Notes: generated from the letters alone by a model not told the origin. A DNA stretch of 64,000 nucleotides from Peristeroidobacter agariperforans (GCF_004138335.1 NZ_RYFW01000002.1:725501-789500), one strand, 5' to 3'; positions 49,902 through 60,149 are shown, counted from the first letter of the stretch. A program made the numbers and translations.

Positions 49902-51320
49902 ATGTCGCTTCGAGATTCGCGCGGTTGCCCGGTTTCCACCCGCAGCACCGCACAGCTGGCGCAGTTCGAGCAGGCGCTGGAACTGTCGGTGAGCTACCGG
50001 CTCGACCCGTTGGCCACGATTCAGGCCGCGCTGGAGAGCGATCCGGACTTCGCCATGGGGCATTGTCTGCGCGCCGGGCTGATGATCATGGCGACCGACC
50101 GCATGGTGGCGCCACTGCTTACAGAGAGCATCGAAGCCATCGAATCGTTGGGTCGCCGGGCTAACGAACGTGAGCGGGCGCATGCTGCCGCGGCGCGAGC
50201 CTGGTTGCACGGCGATTTCGCCGGCTCGGTGCGCCGTTACGGCGAGATCCTGTTGGAATATCCACGGGACCTGCTGGCGCTGCAGGTTGCCCACGTCGGT
50301 GATTTCTTCAACGGTTCCAGCACCATGCTGCGCGATCGCGTGGCCCAGGTGTTGCCCGAATGGGACACCAGCGCGCCGGGCTACAACTATGTCCTCGGAA
50401 TGTATGCGTTCGGCCTGGAGGAGACGGGGTTGTACTCTCGCGCCGAAGACGTCGGCCGTCGCGCCCTCGAGATCAATCCGATCGACGCCTGGGGTGTGCA
50501 CGCCGTGACCCACGTGATGGAGATGCAAGGCCGCATCCGCGAGGGCATCGATTTCCTCACATCGCGTGAGCGGGACTGGGCCGACGACAACGGCCTGGCG
50601 TTCCACAACTGGTGGCACCTTGGGTTGTTTCATCTGGACGCGGGCAATGTCGCTCAGGTGTTGGATCTTTATGACCGCCGGATCCGGCCAGCGCCCTCGC
50701 AGGTGCCGCTGGAAATGCTCGACGCGTCGGCGATGCTCTGGCGTCTGCAGTTGCGCGGCATCGATGTAGGCGATCGCTGGCGTACGCTGGCCAGTTGCTG
50801 GGAGCCGTTCGTCGATCACGCCTACTACGCATTCAACGATGCGCACGCGGTGATGGCGTTCGTTGGCGCGCAGCGAATGGACCTGGCGCGGCGGACCATC
50901 GCCGCGATGGAGCAGAAGTGCAGCGGCGCGGATACCAACGCCATGATGACGCGCGATGTGGGGCTGCCACTGGCGCAGGCGCTGGTTTCGTTTGCCGAGG
51001 GCAACTATTCCGAGGTGGTGCGTCAGCTGCAACCGATTCGAACCATTGCGAGCCGTTTCGGTGGCAGTAATGCACAGCGCGATCTGATTCATCTCACCTT
51101 GGTGGAATCGGCGCTGCGTTCGGATCAGATCCGGCTCGCGCGTGCGCTGATTGCAGAGCGCACTCAATTGAAGCCGTCGAGCCCATCCAACTGGCAGCTC
51201 ACTGCGCGTGTCATGGAGCTGGGCGGTGACATGGGCGCCGCAGCCCGGGCGATGGAGAGTGCGGAAACGCGCCGCAAGGCGCAGTTCATGCCGCAGCGGA
51301 CGATGGCGCTGTCGGGCTGA
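49902..51320 (+). CDS. Tetratricopeptide-repeat protein of the TTC38 family
   Basis: A 472-residue cytoplasmic protein without signal peptide. Helical repeats cover its length; signatures such as GVHAVTHVMEMQGRIREGIDFL and LAFHNWWHLGLFHLD match the TTC38 family, whose function is unknown. The histidine-rich conserved patch suggests a ligand or metal site rather than only scaffolding (inference). ATG 49902 is preferred over 49875 because AGAGGAGG lies at ideal spacing. It is divergent from the giant regulator, which is its likely controller. Confidence 0.85.
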   Translation: MSLRDSRGCPVSTRSTAQLAQFEQALELSVSYRLDPLATIQAALESDPDFAMGHCLRAGLMIMATDRMVAPLLTESIEAIESLGRRANERERAHAAAARAWLHGDFAGSVRRYGEILLEYPRDLLALQVAHVGDFFNGSSTMLRDRVAQVLPEWDTSAPGYNYVLGMYAFGLEETGLYSRAEDVGRRALEINPIDAWGVHAVTHVMEMQGRIREGIDFLTSRERDWADDNGLAFHNWWHLGLFHLDAGNVAQVLDLYDRRIRPAPSQVPLEMLDASAMLWRLQLRGIDVGDRWRTLASCWEPFVDHAYYAFNDAHAVMAFVGAQRMDLARRTIAAMEQKCSGADTNAMMTRDVGLPLAQALVSFAEGNYSEVVRQLQPIRTIASRFGGSNAQRDLIHLTLVESALRSDQIRLARALIAERTQLKPSSPSNWQLTARVMELGGDMGAAARAMESAETRRKAQFMPQRTMALSG

Positions 51321-51397
51321 AGTTTGGTTGAGGGTCCGTGCTCGGGGCTCGCGTCAGTTCCCCCTCTGATGGCTGAGCCTCGAGCGCGGCGTTTGTT

Positions 51398-52522
51398 TCA
51401 GGCCTGATGCGGTCGCGCCAGATATTCCTGCGACTGCATCTCGATCAGCCGGCTCCGCGTGCGCTCGAACTCAAATTTCAGCTTTGCGCCGTGATACAGA
51501 TCCGTCACCGGCTTGTCGGCTGAAATGATCAATTTCACCGCACGGTCATAGAACTCGTCGACCATCGTGATGAAACGACGCGTCTGGTTCTCGGATTCCA
51601 CGCCGAGCGACGGGATGTCGCTGATGAACACCGTGTGATAGCAGCGGGCGATTTCGATGTAGTCCGCCTGGCCGCGCGGGCCGTCGCACAGTTCCTTGAA
51701 CGTGAACCAGATGACATCGCCGGCGTGGCGCTTCGCGTGCAAGCGGCGATGATTCAAAGTGAGCGTCGCATCGACGGCGCCAGGCTCGCCAGCCATCGCT
51801 TCAAACAGCTTCACCAGCGCGGGCGGGGTGCTCGCGTCGTGCGAATCGAACCAGGTCGTCGCCTTTTCCAGCAGGCGCAGCCGATAGTCCGTTTTGCTGT
51901 CGACGTGGATGACCTGCGTGTTCTCTTTCAATAGTTTGATCGCCGGCAGAAAGCGCGCGCGCTGCAGACCTTCTTTGTAGAGATCGTCGGGCGGCACGTT
52001 CGAGGTTGCCACCAGAGTGACGCCACGATCGAACAAGGCACGGAACAGGGTCCCCAGCAGCATCGCATCCGCGATGTCGGAGACGAAGAACTCGTCGAAG
52101 CAGATGATGCGGGTCTTTCTCGCGATCTTGTCCGCGATCAGCTCCAGCGGGTCGGCGCGCTCCTGATGTTTCTTCAGCTCGTCGTGTACCGACTGCATGA
52201 AACGATGGAAATGGCTGCGCTGGCGGTCCTTGAACGGCAGGGATTGATAGAACAGATCCATCAGCCAGGTCTTGCCCCGGCCCACGCCGCCCCAGATGTA
52301 GAGGCCTTTGTGCAGCTGATGTTCCTTGCGCGAGGACAACAAGCCCTTGAGCAGGCCGCCCCTCACTATTGATCGGGGCTGCGGCGCCAGCAGGCGCTGA
52401 CGCAAGTCGTCCAGGTGCGCGACGACGCGCTCCTGCACGGGATCGCGCTGATACCCGAGGCGGGCGCATTCGATTTCGTAGAGGGCGGCGACGGTGGTCG
52501 CGGGCGTAGGGTGGTCGGGCAC
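51398..52522 (-). CDS. zapE: Cell-division ATPase ZapE (AFG1 family)
   Basis: About 374 residues. Walker A WGGVGRGKTWLMDLF, Walker B RIICFDEFFVSDIADAM and the arginine-finger region RALFDRGVTLVATSNVPPDDLYKEGLQR are typical of AFG1/ZapE, which binds FtsZ under stress. No ATG fits: GTG at 52522 and TTG at 52558 are the possible starts; both lack a good Shine-Dalgarno. It lies 60 bp (or 24 bp) downstream of the acetoacetyl-CoA synthetase in the same direction. Confidence 0.93.
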   Translation of the reverse strand: MPDHPTPATTVAALYEIECARLGYQRDPVQERVVAHLDDLRQRLLAPQPRSIVRGGLLKGLLSSRKEHQLHKGLYIWGGVGRGKTWLMDLFYQSLPFKDRQRSHFHRFMQSVHDELKKHQERADPLELIADKIARKTRIICFDEFFVSDIADAMLLGTLFRALFDRGVTLVATSNVPPDDLYKEGLQRARFLPAIKLLKENTQVIHVDSKTDYRLRLLEKATTWFDSHDASTPPALVKLFEAMAGEPGAVDATLTLNHRRLHAKRHAGDVIWFTFKELCDGPRGQADYIEIARCYHTVFISDIPSLGVESENQTRRFITMVDEFYDRAVKLIISADKPVTDLYHGAKLKFEFERTRSRLIEMQSQEYLARPHQA

Positions 52523-52582
52523 TGCTCGAGCTTTTTGAATCGTCCTGTTCGGCGCCAATAGTACCGGAGCGGGGCTTTCGGT

Positions 52583-54538
52583 TCAGTCCTTCAGTTCCGG
52601 CCGGCGCTTGAAGAAGTCCAGCGATTCAGGATTGGCCAGGGCAGCGAGGTTTTTGGGCATGCGGCCGTGGACCACGTCGCGGATCGCCAGCTCCACCAGC
52701 TTGCCGTTGAGCGTTCGGGGCAGGTCCGGCGCCTGGATGATCTTGGACGGCACGTGGCGCGGCGAGGTGTTGTCGCGAATGGTCCGGCAGATCTTGTCGC
52801 GCAGGGATTCATCGAGGGTCAAGCCGTCGCGGAGCCGGACGAACAGCAGGATGCGCACATCGCCCCGATATTCCTGAGCGATCGCGACCGACTCCACCAC
52901 CTCCTCGATCTGCTCCAGCTGGCGATACAGCTCGGCCGTGCCGATGCGCACGCCGCTGGGATTCAGCACGGCATCGGAACGGCCGTGCACGATCAGGCTG
53001 CCTCGCGAGGTGACGGTCGCCAGGTCGCCGTGCCACCAGACGTTCGGATAGCGCGAAAAATACGTGGTCACGAAACGATCGGTCTGCGTGTCGCCCCAGA
53101 AGCCGACGGGCACGGACGGGAACGGGCGGGTGCACACCAATTCGCCTTGCTGGCCGATCAGCGGCTTGCCCGCCTCGTCGAACACCTGGACGTTCATGCC
53201 CAAACCGAGTGCCTGAATCTCGCCTTCGTACACCGGTAGCACCGGGCAGGCAGCGCCGAAGCACGCCATGAGGTCGGTGCCGCCGGAAATGGATGAAAGC
53301 TGCACGTCGGGGTGCACGTCCCGATAGACGTATCGATAACCCGCCGGGCCGAGCGGCGCGCCGGTCGATATCACGGTCCGTAGCGCGCTCAGATCGAACT
53401 CCTCGCGCGGTCGCAGGCCCTGCTGCTCGCAGGTGGTCAGGAATCTCGGGCCGGTGCCAAATATCGTGACGCGCTCCTCGGCCGCCAGGCGCCACAGGAT
53501 TTTCGGATCCGGCTGCAACGGCGCGCCATCGAACAGCACTATCGTCGCGCCCGTTGCGAGGGCGCTCGCCAGCGCATTCCACATCACCCAGCCGCAGGTC
53601 GTGAAATAGAAATAACGATCCCCGGCGCCCATGTCCAAGTGCAGAATGTTTTCTTTCATCTGCTGGAGCAGGGCGCCGCCGGCGCTGTGCACGATGCACT
53701 TGGGCGCGCCGGTCGTGCCGGAGGAATACAGAATGAACGCCGGCTGCTCAAACGGCAGCTGCGTGAAGGAGAGCTTCGCGCCGGCCTTGCCGAACAGCTT
53801 GAACAGGACGCCGTGCGGTACCTGATCGGCCTTCGCGTCCGCGTTCAGGTAAGGCACGAGCACGACCCGCTCGATGCTGGAGATCTGCTTGCACACGGCG
53901 GCGATGGTCGGCAGACAATCGATGCGTTTGCCCGCGTACTGATAACCGTCAGTGGCAAACAGAACGCGTGGCTTGATCTGTCCAAACCGATCCACGACTG
54001 CGCTCGCGCCGAAATCCGGCGAGCATGACGACCAGATCGCGCCCAGGCTGGTGGCAGCCAGCATCGCGATGATGGTTTCGGGAATGTTTGGCAGGTAGCC
54101 GGCGATGCGATCGCCCAGCTTCACACCGGCGGCTCGCAAGCCGGCCGCAACGCGGGCGACCTCATTGCGCAACTCACGTCGCGTCAGCTCGCGACGCTCG
54201 CCGCTTTCGTTGCGGAAGATGATGGCAATCGAATCGTCGCCGATCGGGATCAGGTTCTCGGCGTAGTTCAGCAGCGCGCCGACGAACCACTGGGTGCCCG
54301 GCATGCGAGTGCCGTCGACGATGGTCTGCTGGGCGGACTGCGAGCAGCGGATCTCGCAGAAATCCCACACCGCGTTCCAGAAGTGCTCGGGAAACTCCAC
54401 CGACCAGTGGTGCAGCGACGCGTAATCGTGCACGGGCGCTTTGTAGCGCTCGTGCACGTAATGTGAGAAGCGGGTGAGCGCGGCTTTGCCAATGCGCTCG
54501 GGGGAGGGAGTCCAGATCGGTTTCGCGGCGGGTTCCAT
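52583..54538 (-). CDS. aacS: Acetoacetate-CoA ligase
   Basis: A 651-residue ANL-superfamily ligase that forms acetoacetyl-CoA from acetoacetate, ATP and CoA. AMP-binding motif YSSGTTGAPKCIVHSAGG, SGGTDLMACF, the HGD hinge region (NVWWHGDLATVTSRG) and the catalytic lysine in RTLNGKLVEL are present. The N-terminal WTPSPERIGKAALTRF is typical of acetoacetyl-CoA synthetases rather than acetyl-CoA synthetases. ATG 54538 preferred over GTG 54547. It is 26 bp after etfD. Confidence 0.95.
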   Translation of the reverse strand: MEPAAKPIWTPSPERIGKAALTRFSHYVHERYKAPVHDYASLHHWSVEFPEHFWNAVWDFCEIRCSQSAQQTIVDGTRMPGTQWFVGALLNYAENLIPIGDDSIAIIFRNESGERRELTRRELRNEVARVAAGLRAAGVKLGDRIAGYLPNIPETIIAMLAATSLGAIWSSCSPDFGASAVVDRFGQIKPRVLFATDGYQYAGKRIDCLPTIAAVCKQISSIERVVLVPYLNADAKADQVPHGVLFKLFGKAGAKLSFTQLPFEQPAFILYSSGTTGAPKCIVHSAGGALLQQMKENILHLDMGAGDRYFYFTTCGWVMWNALASALATGATIVLFDGAPLQPDPKILWRLAAEERVTIFGTGPRFLTTCEQQGLRPREEFDLSALRTVISTGAPLGPAGYRYVYRDVHPDVQLSSISGGTDLMACFGAACPVLPVYEGEIQALGLGMNVQVFDEAGKPLIGQQGELVCTRPFPSVPVGFWGDTQTDRFVTTYFSRYPNVWWHGDLATVTSRGSLIVHGRSDAVLNPSGVRIGTAELYRQLEQIEEVVESVAIAQEYRGDVRILLFVRLRDGLTLDESLRDKICRTIRDNTSPRHVPSKIIQAPDLPRTLNGKLVELAIRDVVHGRMPKNLAALANPESLDFFKRRPELKD

Positions 54539-54564
54539 GTCAGTCACCCGCCGCGAACGTTGGA

Positions 54565-56178
54565 CTACATATTCTGATAGTTCGGGCCGGAACCACCCTC
54601 GGGCGTGGTCCAGTTGATGATCTCGTACGGGTCCTTGATGTCGCAGGCCTTGCAGTGCACGCAGTTCGCCGCGTTGATCTGCAGGCGCCGGCCGCCCTGG
54701 CCGTCATCGACCATTTCATACACGCCGGCCGGGCAGAAGTTCTGGCAAGGGTTTCCATATTCCTTGGTACAGCGAGTGACGCAGATCGACGTGTCCAGCA
54801 CCTTCAGGTGCGCCGGTTGCGCTTCGTCGTGCACGTTGCCGGCGAAGAACACCGACGCCAGACGGTCGCGCGGTGGCAGTGTGCGATCGCCCCAGCCGCG
54901 ATCCGGTGACGCATAGTCGCTCAGCTTCTCCAGTGACGACCAGTCTGCGGTATTGCGCAGCGTCCACGGCACCTTGCCCTTCAGCAGCGATTCGATACCG
55001 GCATTGACCATCGCAAAGTACAGCCCGCGCTTGAACGCCGGCTTGAAGTTGCGCACCGAGTGCAATTCGCGGTGTCCAGCGGAGTTCCGCCAGCGGGCGT
55101 CGAACCCCGTGGTCTTGCCTTGCTCGGCCAGGTGTTCAGCCGCCAGCGCGCCGGAACGGATCGCCTGGTGAATGCCCTTGATCTTGAAGACATTGAGCGT
55201 GCCGCCCGCATCGCCGATCAGCATGGCGCCCGGCATATCGAGGCGCGGCAGGGATTGATAGCCGCCCGCCGCAATCGTGCGTGCGCCCGCGGCGAGGATC
55301 TCGCCGCCTTCGAGCAGCGGCTTGATACGCGGATGATTCTTGAACTGCTGGAACGCCTCGAACGGCTTCAGTCGCGGATCTTTGTAGTTCAAGCCCACCA
55401 CGTAGCCGACGTACACGCGATCGTTGTCGAGGTGATACAGGAAGCTGCCGCCATACGTTGCCGTGTCGAGCGGCCAGCCGAATGCGTGCTCGATGCGTCC
55501 CGGCTTCACGCGGCCCGGCGGCAATTGCCACAGTTCCTTGAAGCCCAAGCCGAACGTCGGCGGATCGACGCCGTCGCGCAAGTTGTATTTGGCGATGAGT
55601 TGTTTGGACATCGAGCCGCGCGAGCCTTCGGCCAGCACGGTCGTGCCGGCGTGAATTTCCACGCCGGGCGTGTAGTTCGGGCCGGGCTCGCCGTTCTTCT
55701 CGATGCCCATGTCGCCGATGCGCACGCCTTTGACTGCGCCGTTCTCGTCGAACACCGCTTCTGCGGCCGCAAAGCCCGGGAAGATATCGACGCCGAGCGC
55801 CTCGGCCTGCGCAGCCATCCAGGGCGTCAGCTGGCCGAGCGAGATGATGAAATTGCCATGATTGTTCATGGGCGAGAGATTCACCGCCCAGTTCGGCAGC
55901 TTGAACGAGCCGGTGCGCGTCATCAGCCGCACGTCATCCTCGGCCGCCGGCACTTTCATGCCGGTGTACTCGGTGCGCCAGTTCGGCAGCAGCGCTTCGA
56001 GCGGGCCGGATTCCAGCACTGCGCCCGACAGCGAGTGCGCGCCCACGGCCGAAGCCTTTTCCAGCACGCAGATGTTCAGATCGGGCTTGAGCTGTTTGAG
56101 CCGGATCGCGCAGGCCAGCCCCGCAGGGCCGGCGCCGACGATCACGACGTCATATTCCATTACTTCACGTTCGGTCAT
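54565..56178 (-). CDS. etfD: Electron transfer flavoprotein-ubiquinone oxidoreductase
   Basis: A 537-residue monotopic membrane flavoprotein that passes electrons from acyl-CoA dehydrogenases via ETF to quinone. FAD motif VVIVGAGPAGLACAIRL at the N-terminus; GDAGG...NVFKIKGIHQAI; and a C-terminal ferredoxin-type [4Fe-4S] region with CVTRCTKEYGNPCQNFCP and CVHCKACDIKDP. ATG 56178 (MTEREVMEYDVV) was chosen; the frame extends to 56262. It serves the isovaleryl-CoA dehydrogenase of the same cluster; etfAB is not in the window. Confidence 0.96.
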   Translation of the reverse strand: MTEREVMEYDVVIVGAGPAGLACAIRLKQLKPDLNICVLEKASAVGAHSLSGAVLESGPLEALLPNWRTEYTGMKVPAAEDDVRLMTRTGSFKLPNWAVNLSPMNNHGNFIISLGQLTPWMAAQAEALGVDIFPGFAAAEAVFDENGAVKGVRIGDMGIEKNGEPGPNYTPGVEIHAGTTVLAEGSRGSMSKQLIAKYNLRDGVDPPTFGLGFKELWQLPPGRVKPGRIEHAFGWPLDTATYGGSFLYHLDNDRVYVGYVVGLNYKDPRLKPFEAFQQFKNHPRIKPLLEGGEILAAGARTIAAGGYQSLPRLDMPGAMLIGDAGGTLNVFKIKGIHQAIRSGALAAEHLAEQGKTTGFDARWRNSAGHRELHSVRNFKPAFKRGLYFAMVNAGIESLLKGKVPWTLRNTADWSSLEKLSDYASPDRGWGDRTLPPRDRLASVFFAGNVHDEAQPAHLKVLDTSICVTRCTKEYGNPCQNFCPAGVYEMVDDGQGGRRLQINAANCVHCKACDIKDPYEIINWTTPEGGSGPNYQNM

Positions 56179-56236
56179 GGCTGAGTCTCGTGGGCTGTGT
56201 CCGCTCGCGTCTCGTCTTTGTTGAGCGTAACTTTTA

Positions 56237-57004
56237 TTACTTCGGCGCCATGCGGATCGCACCGTCCAAACGGATGACCTCGCCGTTCAGCATCGAGTTC
56301 TCGCAGATGTGGGCGACCAGCGCGGCGTACTCTTCAGGACGGCCCAGGCGCGGCGGGAACGGCACTTGCTTGCCGAGCGAGTCCTGCGCTTCCTGCGGCA
56401 GCGACGCCATCATCGGCGTCTTGAAGATGCCCGGAGCGATGGTCATGACGCGAATGCCGGCGGTCGAAAGATCGCGCGCCATCGGCAGCGTCATGCCGAC
56501 GACGCCGGCCTTGGACGCGGAGTAGGCGACCTGGCCGATCTGGCCGTCGAACGCAGCGACCGACGCGGTCATCACGATCACGCCGCGCTCGCCTTCTTCG
56601 TTCTGGGTGTTCGTGCCCATCTGCGCGGCGGCGGCCTTCGCGACCAGCAGCGTGCCGACCAGATTGATCTCGACCACCTTGCGGAAGAAGTCGCCGGGCA
56701 TGGCGCCTTCCTTGTTGACGATACGACGGGGCCAGGCGACGCCCGCGCAATTCACGGCGAGATTCAAGCCGCCCATGTCGCTCTTGGCCTTGGCCACGGC
56801 GGCGTCTACGCCGGCTTCATTGGTGACATCCACGGTTGAAAAGAACGCGCTGCTGCCGAGCGCTTTCGCCGCGGCCTGGCCAGCGGCTTCGTTCACATCG
56901 AGCAATGTGACTTTGCCACCGGCAGCGATCAGTCGCTGCGCGACTGCGTGACCGAGGCCCGAGGCGCCGCCTGTGATGACGGCTCGCACTTCATTCAACT
57001 TCAT
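56237..57004 (-). CDS. SDR 3-hydroxyacyl-CoA dehydrogenase (HSD17B10-like)
   Basis: A 255-residue short-chain dehydrogenase with TGGASGLG (11-18), catalytic S148, Y161 and K165, and [11 protein letters not shown]. The overall sequence, including [30 protein letters not shown], matches 3-hydroxyacyl-CoA/2-methyl-3-hydroxybutyryl-CoA dehydrogenases of the HSD17B10 type. It would act on branched- or short-chain 3-hydroxyacyl-CoA, fitting the cluster. It lies 58 bp before etfD. Confidence 0.9.
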   Translation of the reverse strand: MKLNEVRAVITGGASGLGHAVAQRLIAAGGKVTLLDVNEAAGQAAAKALGSSAFFSTVDVTNEAGVDAAVAKAKSDMGGLNLAVNCAGVAWPRRIVNKEGAMPGDFFRKVVEINLVGTLLVAKAAAAQMGTNTQNEEGERGVIVMTASVAAFDGQIGQVAYSASKAGVVGMTLPMARDLSTAGIRVMTIAPGIFKTPMMASLPQEAQDSLGKQVPFPPRLGRPEEYAALVAHICENSMLNGEVIRLDGAIRMAPK

Positions 57005-57103
57005 GTGTACCCCTCTAACTCAAATCTTCGTATCGACTTGGTCTTACGACCATCGCATTCGTTGCGGTCAAGGTAGTCGACACGCCCGGTTTCGGTCCTG
57101 ACG

Positions 57104-57865
57104 TCATAGTCTCTGGCCGCCATCGACTTCGATGACGCGGCCGGAAAAATAATCGTTCTCCGCGATGAAGATAGCGGCGTGGGCCATTTCGGCCGGTTCC
57201 GCCATGCGTCGCAGCGGCACGGCACTGACGGCGCGCTCGATCATCTCGGGCTTCATCGTGTCGAGAATTTCGGTGCGCGTAAAGCCCGGAGCGATCGCGC
57301 CGGTGCGGATGCCGTAGCGCGCGAGCTCCTTTGCCCACACTACCGTCATTGAAACTACGCCGGCCTTGGTGGCGGAGTAGTTCGACTGACCCATGTTGCC
57401 GACGCGGGAAATGCTCGAGGTGCTGATGATGACGCCGCCATTGCCCAGCGTGGCCATGCGTGCAGCGGCTTCGCGCGCGCCGAGAAATACGCCTGTGAGA
57501 TTTACATCGACGACGGCACGCCATTGATCCATGGACATCTTGCCGACCACCTTGCCGTCCTGCACTTTGACCAGCAGCGCATCCTTGGTGATGCCGGCGT
57601 TGTTGATCATCACATCGAGGCGGCCGAAGTCGCTGACGATCCGATCGAGCGCGCTCTCGACGTCCTGCTCGCTCGTGACGTTACAAACATAAGTCCCGGC
57701 ACGGACGCCAGCGGATTCGCACAGCGCCTTGGTCTGTGCGAGGTCCTCGGCATTGAGATCGATCAGCGCCAGATTCGCGCGCTTCTGAGCGAATGCCTGT
57801 GCCATCGCACGACCGATGCCGCGACCGCTGCCGGTGATGGCGACGAGCTTTCCGTCCAGCTGCAT
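57104..57865 (-). CDS. SDR-family oxidoreductase, FabG-like
   Basis: A 253-residue short-chain dehydrogenase with TGSGRGIG (11-18), NNAG (88-91), S151, Y163 and K167, and AIAPGFTRTEI. It resembles FabG/3-oxoacyl reductases. LIDLNAED after strand 2 (Asp) suggests NAD(H) preference. The substrate is probably a 3-hydroxyacyl-CoA in the same catabolic set, but this is from context only. Gaps of 132 bp upstream and 99 bp downstream. Confidence 0.88.
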   Translation of the reverse strand: MQLDGKLVAITGSGRGIGRAMAQAFAQKRANLALIDLNAEDLAQTKALCESAGVRAGTYVCNVTSEQDVESALDRIVSDFGRLDVMINNAGITKDALLVKVQDGKVVGKMSMDQWRAVVDVNLTGVFLGAREAAARMATLGNGGVIISTSSISRVGNMGQSNYSATKAGVVSMTVVWAKELARYGIRTGAIAPGFTRTEILDTMKPEMIERAVSAVPLRRMAEPAEMAHAAIFIAENDYFSGRVIEVDGGQRL

Positions 57866-57997
57866 TGGCTTCCCCAGACTCGATCAAAGGGCTCGAATGT
57901 TACCCCGAATTTTGCGCTGCACAAAGAGGTAAACCACGATAAATCCAGGCCGGCGCACTTATTCCGCAGGCCAGTTTCATTACGACAACGGTGGCCA

Positions 57998-58786
57998 TCA
58001 ATCCTGGGGCACCCAGCCCGCCTTGCGGCGTTCTAAAAAGGCCGACAGACCTTCCTTGCCCTCGGGGCTGACGCGCAAGCGCGCCAGCAGACGCGCCGTT
58101 TCATCGCCGAGCACATCGCGATCGTGGAAGTGTGCGACGCGCTTCACCAGCTGTTTTGCCGCACGCACGGCCTGCGGGCCACCGCGCAGCAAATGATCGA
58201 TCTGCTCGTTGACGAGTTGATCGAGCTGCTCGGGCGCTGCGGTGAAATGCAACAAGCCCAAGTCTTTGGCTTCTCCGGCGGTGAAGGGTGCTGCAGTGAG
58301 AAACAAACGTCGTGCCTGACGGCTGCCGATCGCCTCGACGACGTAAGGAGAGATCGCCGCAGGCACGATGCCCAGTCGCACTTCAGTCAACGCGAACTTG
58401 GCCGAGGCCGCGCCGATGGCGATGTCCGCGCAGGCCACGAGGCCGACGCCGCCACCAAACGTATTGCCATTGACGCGCGCGATGATGGGCAGCTCGAATT
58501 CGTCGAGCTTGCGCAGCAGCTTTGCCAGGACCTGCGCGTCGGCGACGTTCTGCTCTTCGGAAAAATTCAACATCGAGCGCATGTGGCCGATGTCTGCTCC
58601 GGCGCAGAAGCTCGCGCCTGCGCCCGTGAGCACGACGACGCGCGCCTTCGGATCGCTGCCGAGCCGGGTCAGCGCTGCAACCATTTCGCCCATGGTCGCG
58701 CCGTCGAGCGCGTTGTGTTTTTCCGGGCGGTTGAGGGTCAGCGTTGCGACGCCTCGGGAATCGATGCTGGTGGTGACGGTCGACAT
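57998..58786 (-). CDS. Enoyl-CoA hydratase, probable methylglutaconyl-CoA hydratase
   Basis: A 262-residue crotonase-family protein. Oxyanion-hole motifs GAGASFCAGADIGHM and NGNTFGGGVGLVACADIAIG are present, with a catalytic acidic residue in LTEVRLGIVPAAI. The A-D-I-x-x-M variant is typical of 3-methylglutaconyl-CoA hydratase/AUH-like members, as expected 93 bp after isovaleryl-CoA dehydrogenase. The frame extends 21 codons upstream; ATG 58786 gives the family start MSTVTTSIDSRGVATL. Confidence 0.85.
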   Translation of the reverse strand: MSTVTTSIDSRGVATLTLNRPEKHNALDGATMGEMVAALTRLGSDPKARVVVLTGAGASFCAGADIGHMRSMLNFSEEQNVADAQVLAKLLRKLDEFELPIIARVNGNTFGGGVGLVACADIAIGAASAKFALTEVRLGIVPAAISPYVVEAIGSRQARRLFLTAAPFTAGEAKDLGLLHFTAAPEQLDQLVNEQIDHLLRGGPQAVRAAKQLVKRVAHFHDRDVLGDETARLLARLRVSPEGKEGLSAFLERRKAGWVPQD

Positions 58787-58879
58787 GGCATGAGATCTCG
58801 CGCCGTTAGTGGCGCGGAATAAATACGTTAGGGCAGAGGTCGCATGCAATGCCTGACTACATGCGACACATGCCTGGTC

Positions 58880-60037
58880 TTAGGCGGTGGCTTCGAAAAT
58901 CTCGCGGCCGATCAGCATGCGACGGATCTCGCTGGTGCCGGCGCCGATTTCATACAGCTTCGCGTCGCGCAGCAGTCGGCCGGTGGAGTAATCGTTGATA
59001 TAGCCGTTGCCGCCGAGCGCCTGAATCGCTTCCAGCGCCATCCAGGTCGCTTTCTCCGAGGCCTGCAGGATGCAGCCGGCCGCGTCGAAGCGCGTGACTT
59101 TGCCGCGATCGCAGGCGGCGGCGACGGAATAAACATACGCGCGGCAGGCGTTCATGGTCGTGTACATGTCGGCGACCTTGCCCTGCATGAGCTGGAACGT
59201 GCCGATGGCTCGTCCGAACTGACGACGCTCGTGCGTGTAGGGGATGACAACATCCATGCAAGCCCGCATGATGCCGAGCGGTCCGCCCGCCAGCACCACA
59301 CGCTCATAGTCCAGACCGCTCATCAACACCTGCACGCCTTTCCCTTCCTGATGCAGCACGTTTTCGGCGGGCACTTCGCAATCCTGGAACACCAGCTCGC
59401 ACGTGTCGGAGCCGCGCATGCCGAGCTTGTCGAGCTTCTGTGCGGTCGAGAAACCTTTCATGCCGCGTTCGATGATGAACGCCGTGATGCCTCGCGGGCC
59501 GAGTTCGGGATCGAGCGTCGCATAGACGACGAGCGTCTCGGCGGTCGGGCCGTTGGTGATCCACATCTTGTTGCCGTTCAGGACGTACTTGTCGCCTTTC
59601 TTCACGGCGCGCGTGCCCATGCCGACCACGTCGGAGCCGGCGCCGGGCTCGCTCATCGCCAATGCGCCGAGGTGCTCGCCGGTGATCAGGCGGGGCAGGT
59701 AGCGTTCCTTCTGTGCGGGCGTGCCCCAACGACGGAGCTGGTTGACGCACAGGTTCGAGTGCGCGCCATACGACAGGCCGACCGACGCCGAAGCACGGCT
59801 GATCTCTTCCATCGCGAGGACGTGCGCCAGATAGCCCAGGCCGCTGCCGCCGTATTCGTCTTCGACGGTGATACCGAGCAGGCCGAGCTCGCCCAGTTCC
59901 GGCCACAGCTCGCGCGGGAACTTGTTGGTGCGGTCGATATCGGCGGCGAGGGGAGCGATGCGTTCGCTCGCAAACTTCGCTACCGTGGCGCGCAATGCGT
60001 CCAGATCTTCACCCAAACCGAAATCGAAATCTTCCAC
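58880..60037 (-). CDS. liuA: Isovaleryl-CoA dehydrogenase
   Basis: A 385-residue acyl-CoA dehydrogenase of leucine catabolism. The catalytic base is E245 in [15 protein letters not shown], the isovaleryl-CoA dehydrogenase position, rather than the C-terminal Glu of short/medium-chain enzymes. FAD-contact motifs [10 protein letters not shown] and KMWITNG are present, and [34 protein letters not shown] closes the domain. First gene of the minus-strand catabolic run and divergent from a GntR regulator. Confidence 0.95.
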   Translation of the reverse strand: MEDFDFGLGEDLDALRATVAKFASERIAPLAADIDRTNKFPRELWPELGELGLLGITVEDEYGGSGLGYLAHVLAMEEISRASASVGLSYGAHSNLCVNQLRRWGTPAQKERYLPRLITGEHLGALAMSEPGAGSDVVGMGTRAVKKGDKYVLNGNKMWITNGPTAETLVVYATLDPELGPRGITAFIIERGMKGFSTAQKLDKLGMRGSDTCELVFQDCEVPAENVLHQEGKGVQVLMSGLDYERVVLAGGPLGIMRACMDVVIPYTHERRQFGRAIGTFQLMQGKVADMYTTMNACRAYVYSVAAACDRGKVTRFDAAGCILQASEKATWMALEAIQALGGNGYINDYSTGRLLRDAKLYEIGAGTSEIRRMLIGREIFEATA

Positions 60038-60093
60038 GGCGGCCCCCGGTCATGTGCTGGTCCGGCGGATGGCGCCGGCTTACGAATTGCCCT

Positions 60094-60121
60094 ATTGTCC
60101 GACAGTCCGTCTTTTAGTCAA
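60094..60121 (-). promoter_or_regulatory. Putative promoter of the isovaleryl-CoA dehydrogenase gene
   Basis: On the minus strand TTGACT (60116-60121) and GACAAT (60094-60099) are separated by 16 bp. The start would be near 60087, leaving a 50-nt leader. It lies 23 bp in front of the divergent GntR regulator gene, so the regulator probably binds here. Confidence 0.45.
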
Positions 60122-60149
60122 TAACCGCGTTCGCGTCTCCACTATGGTC

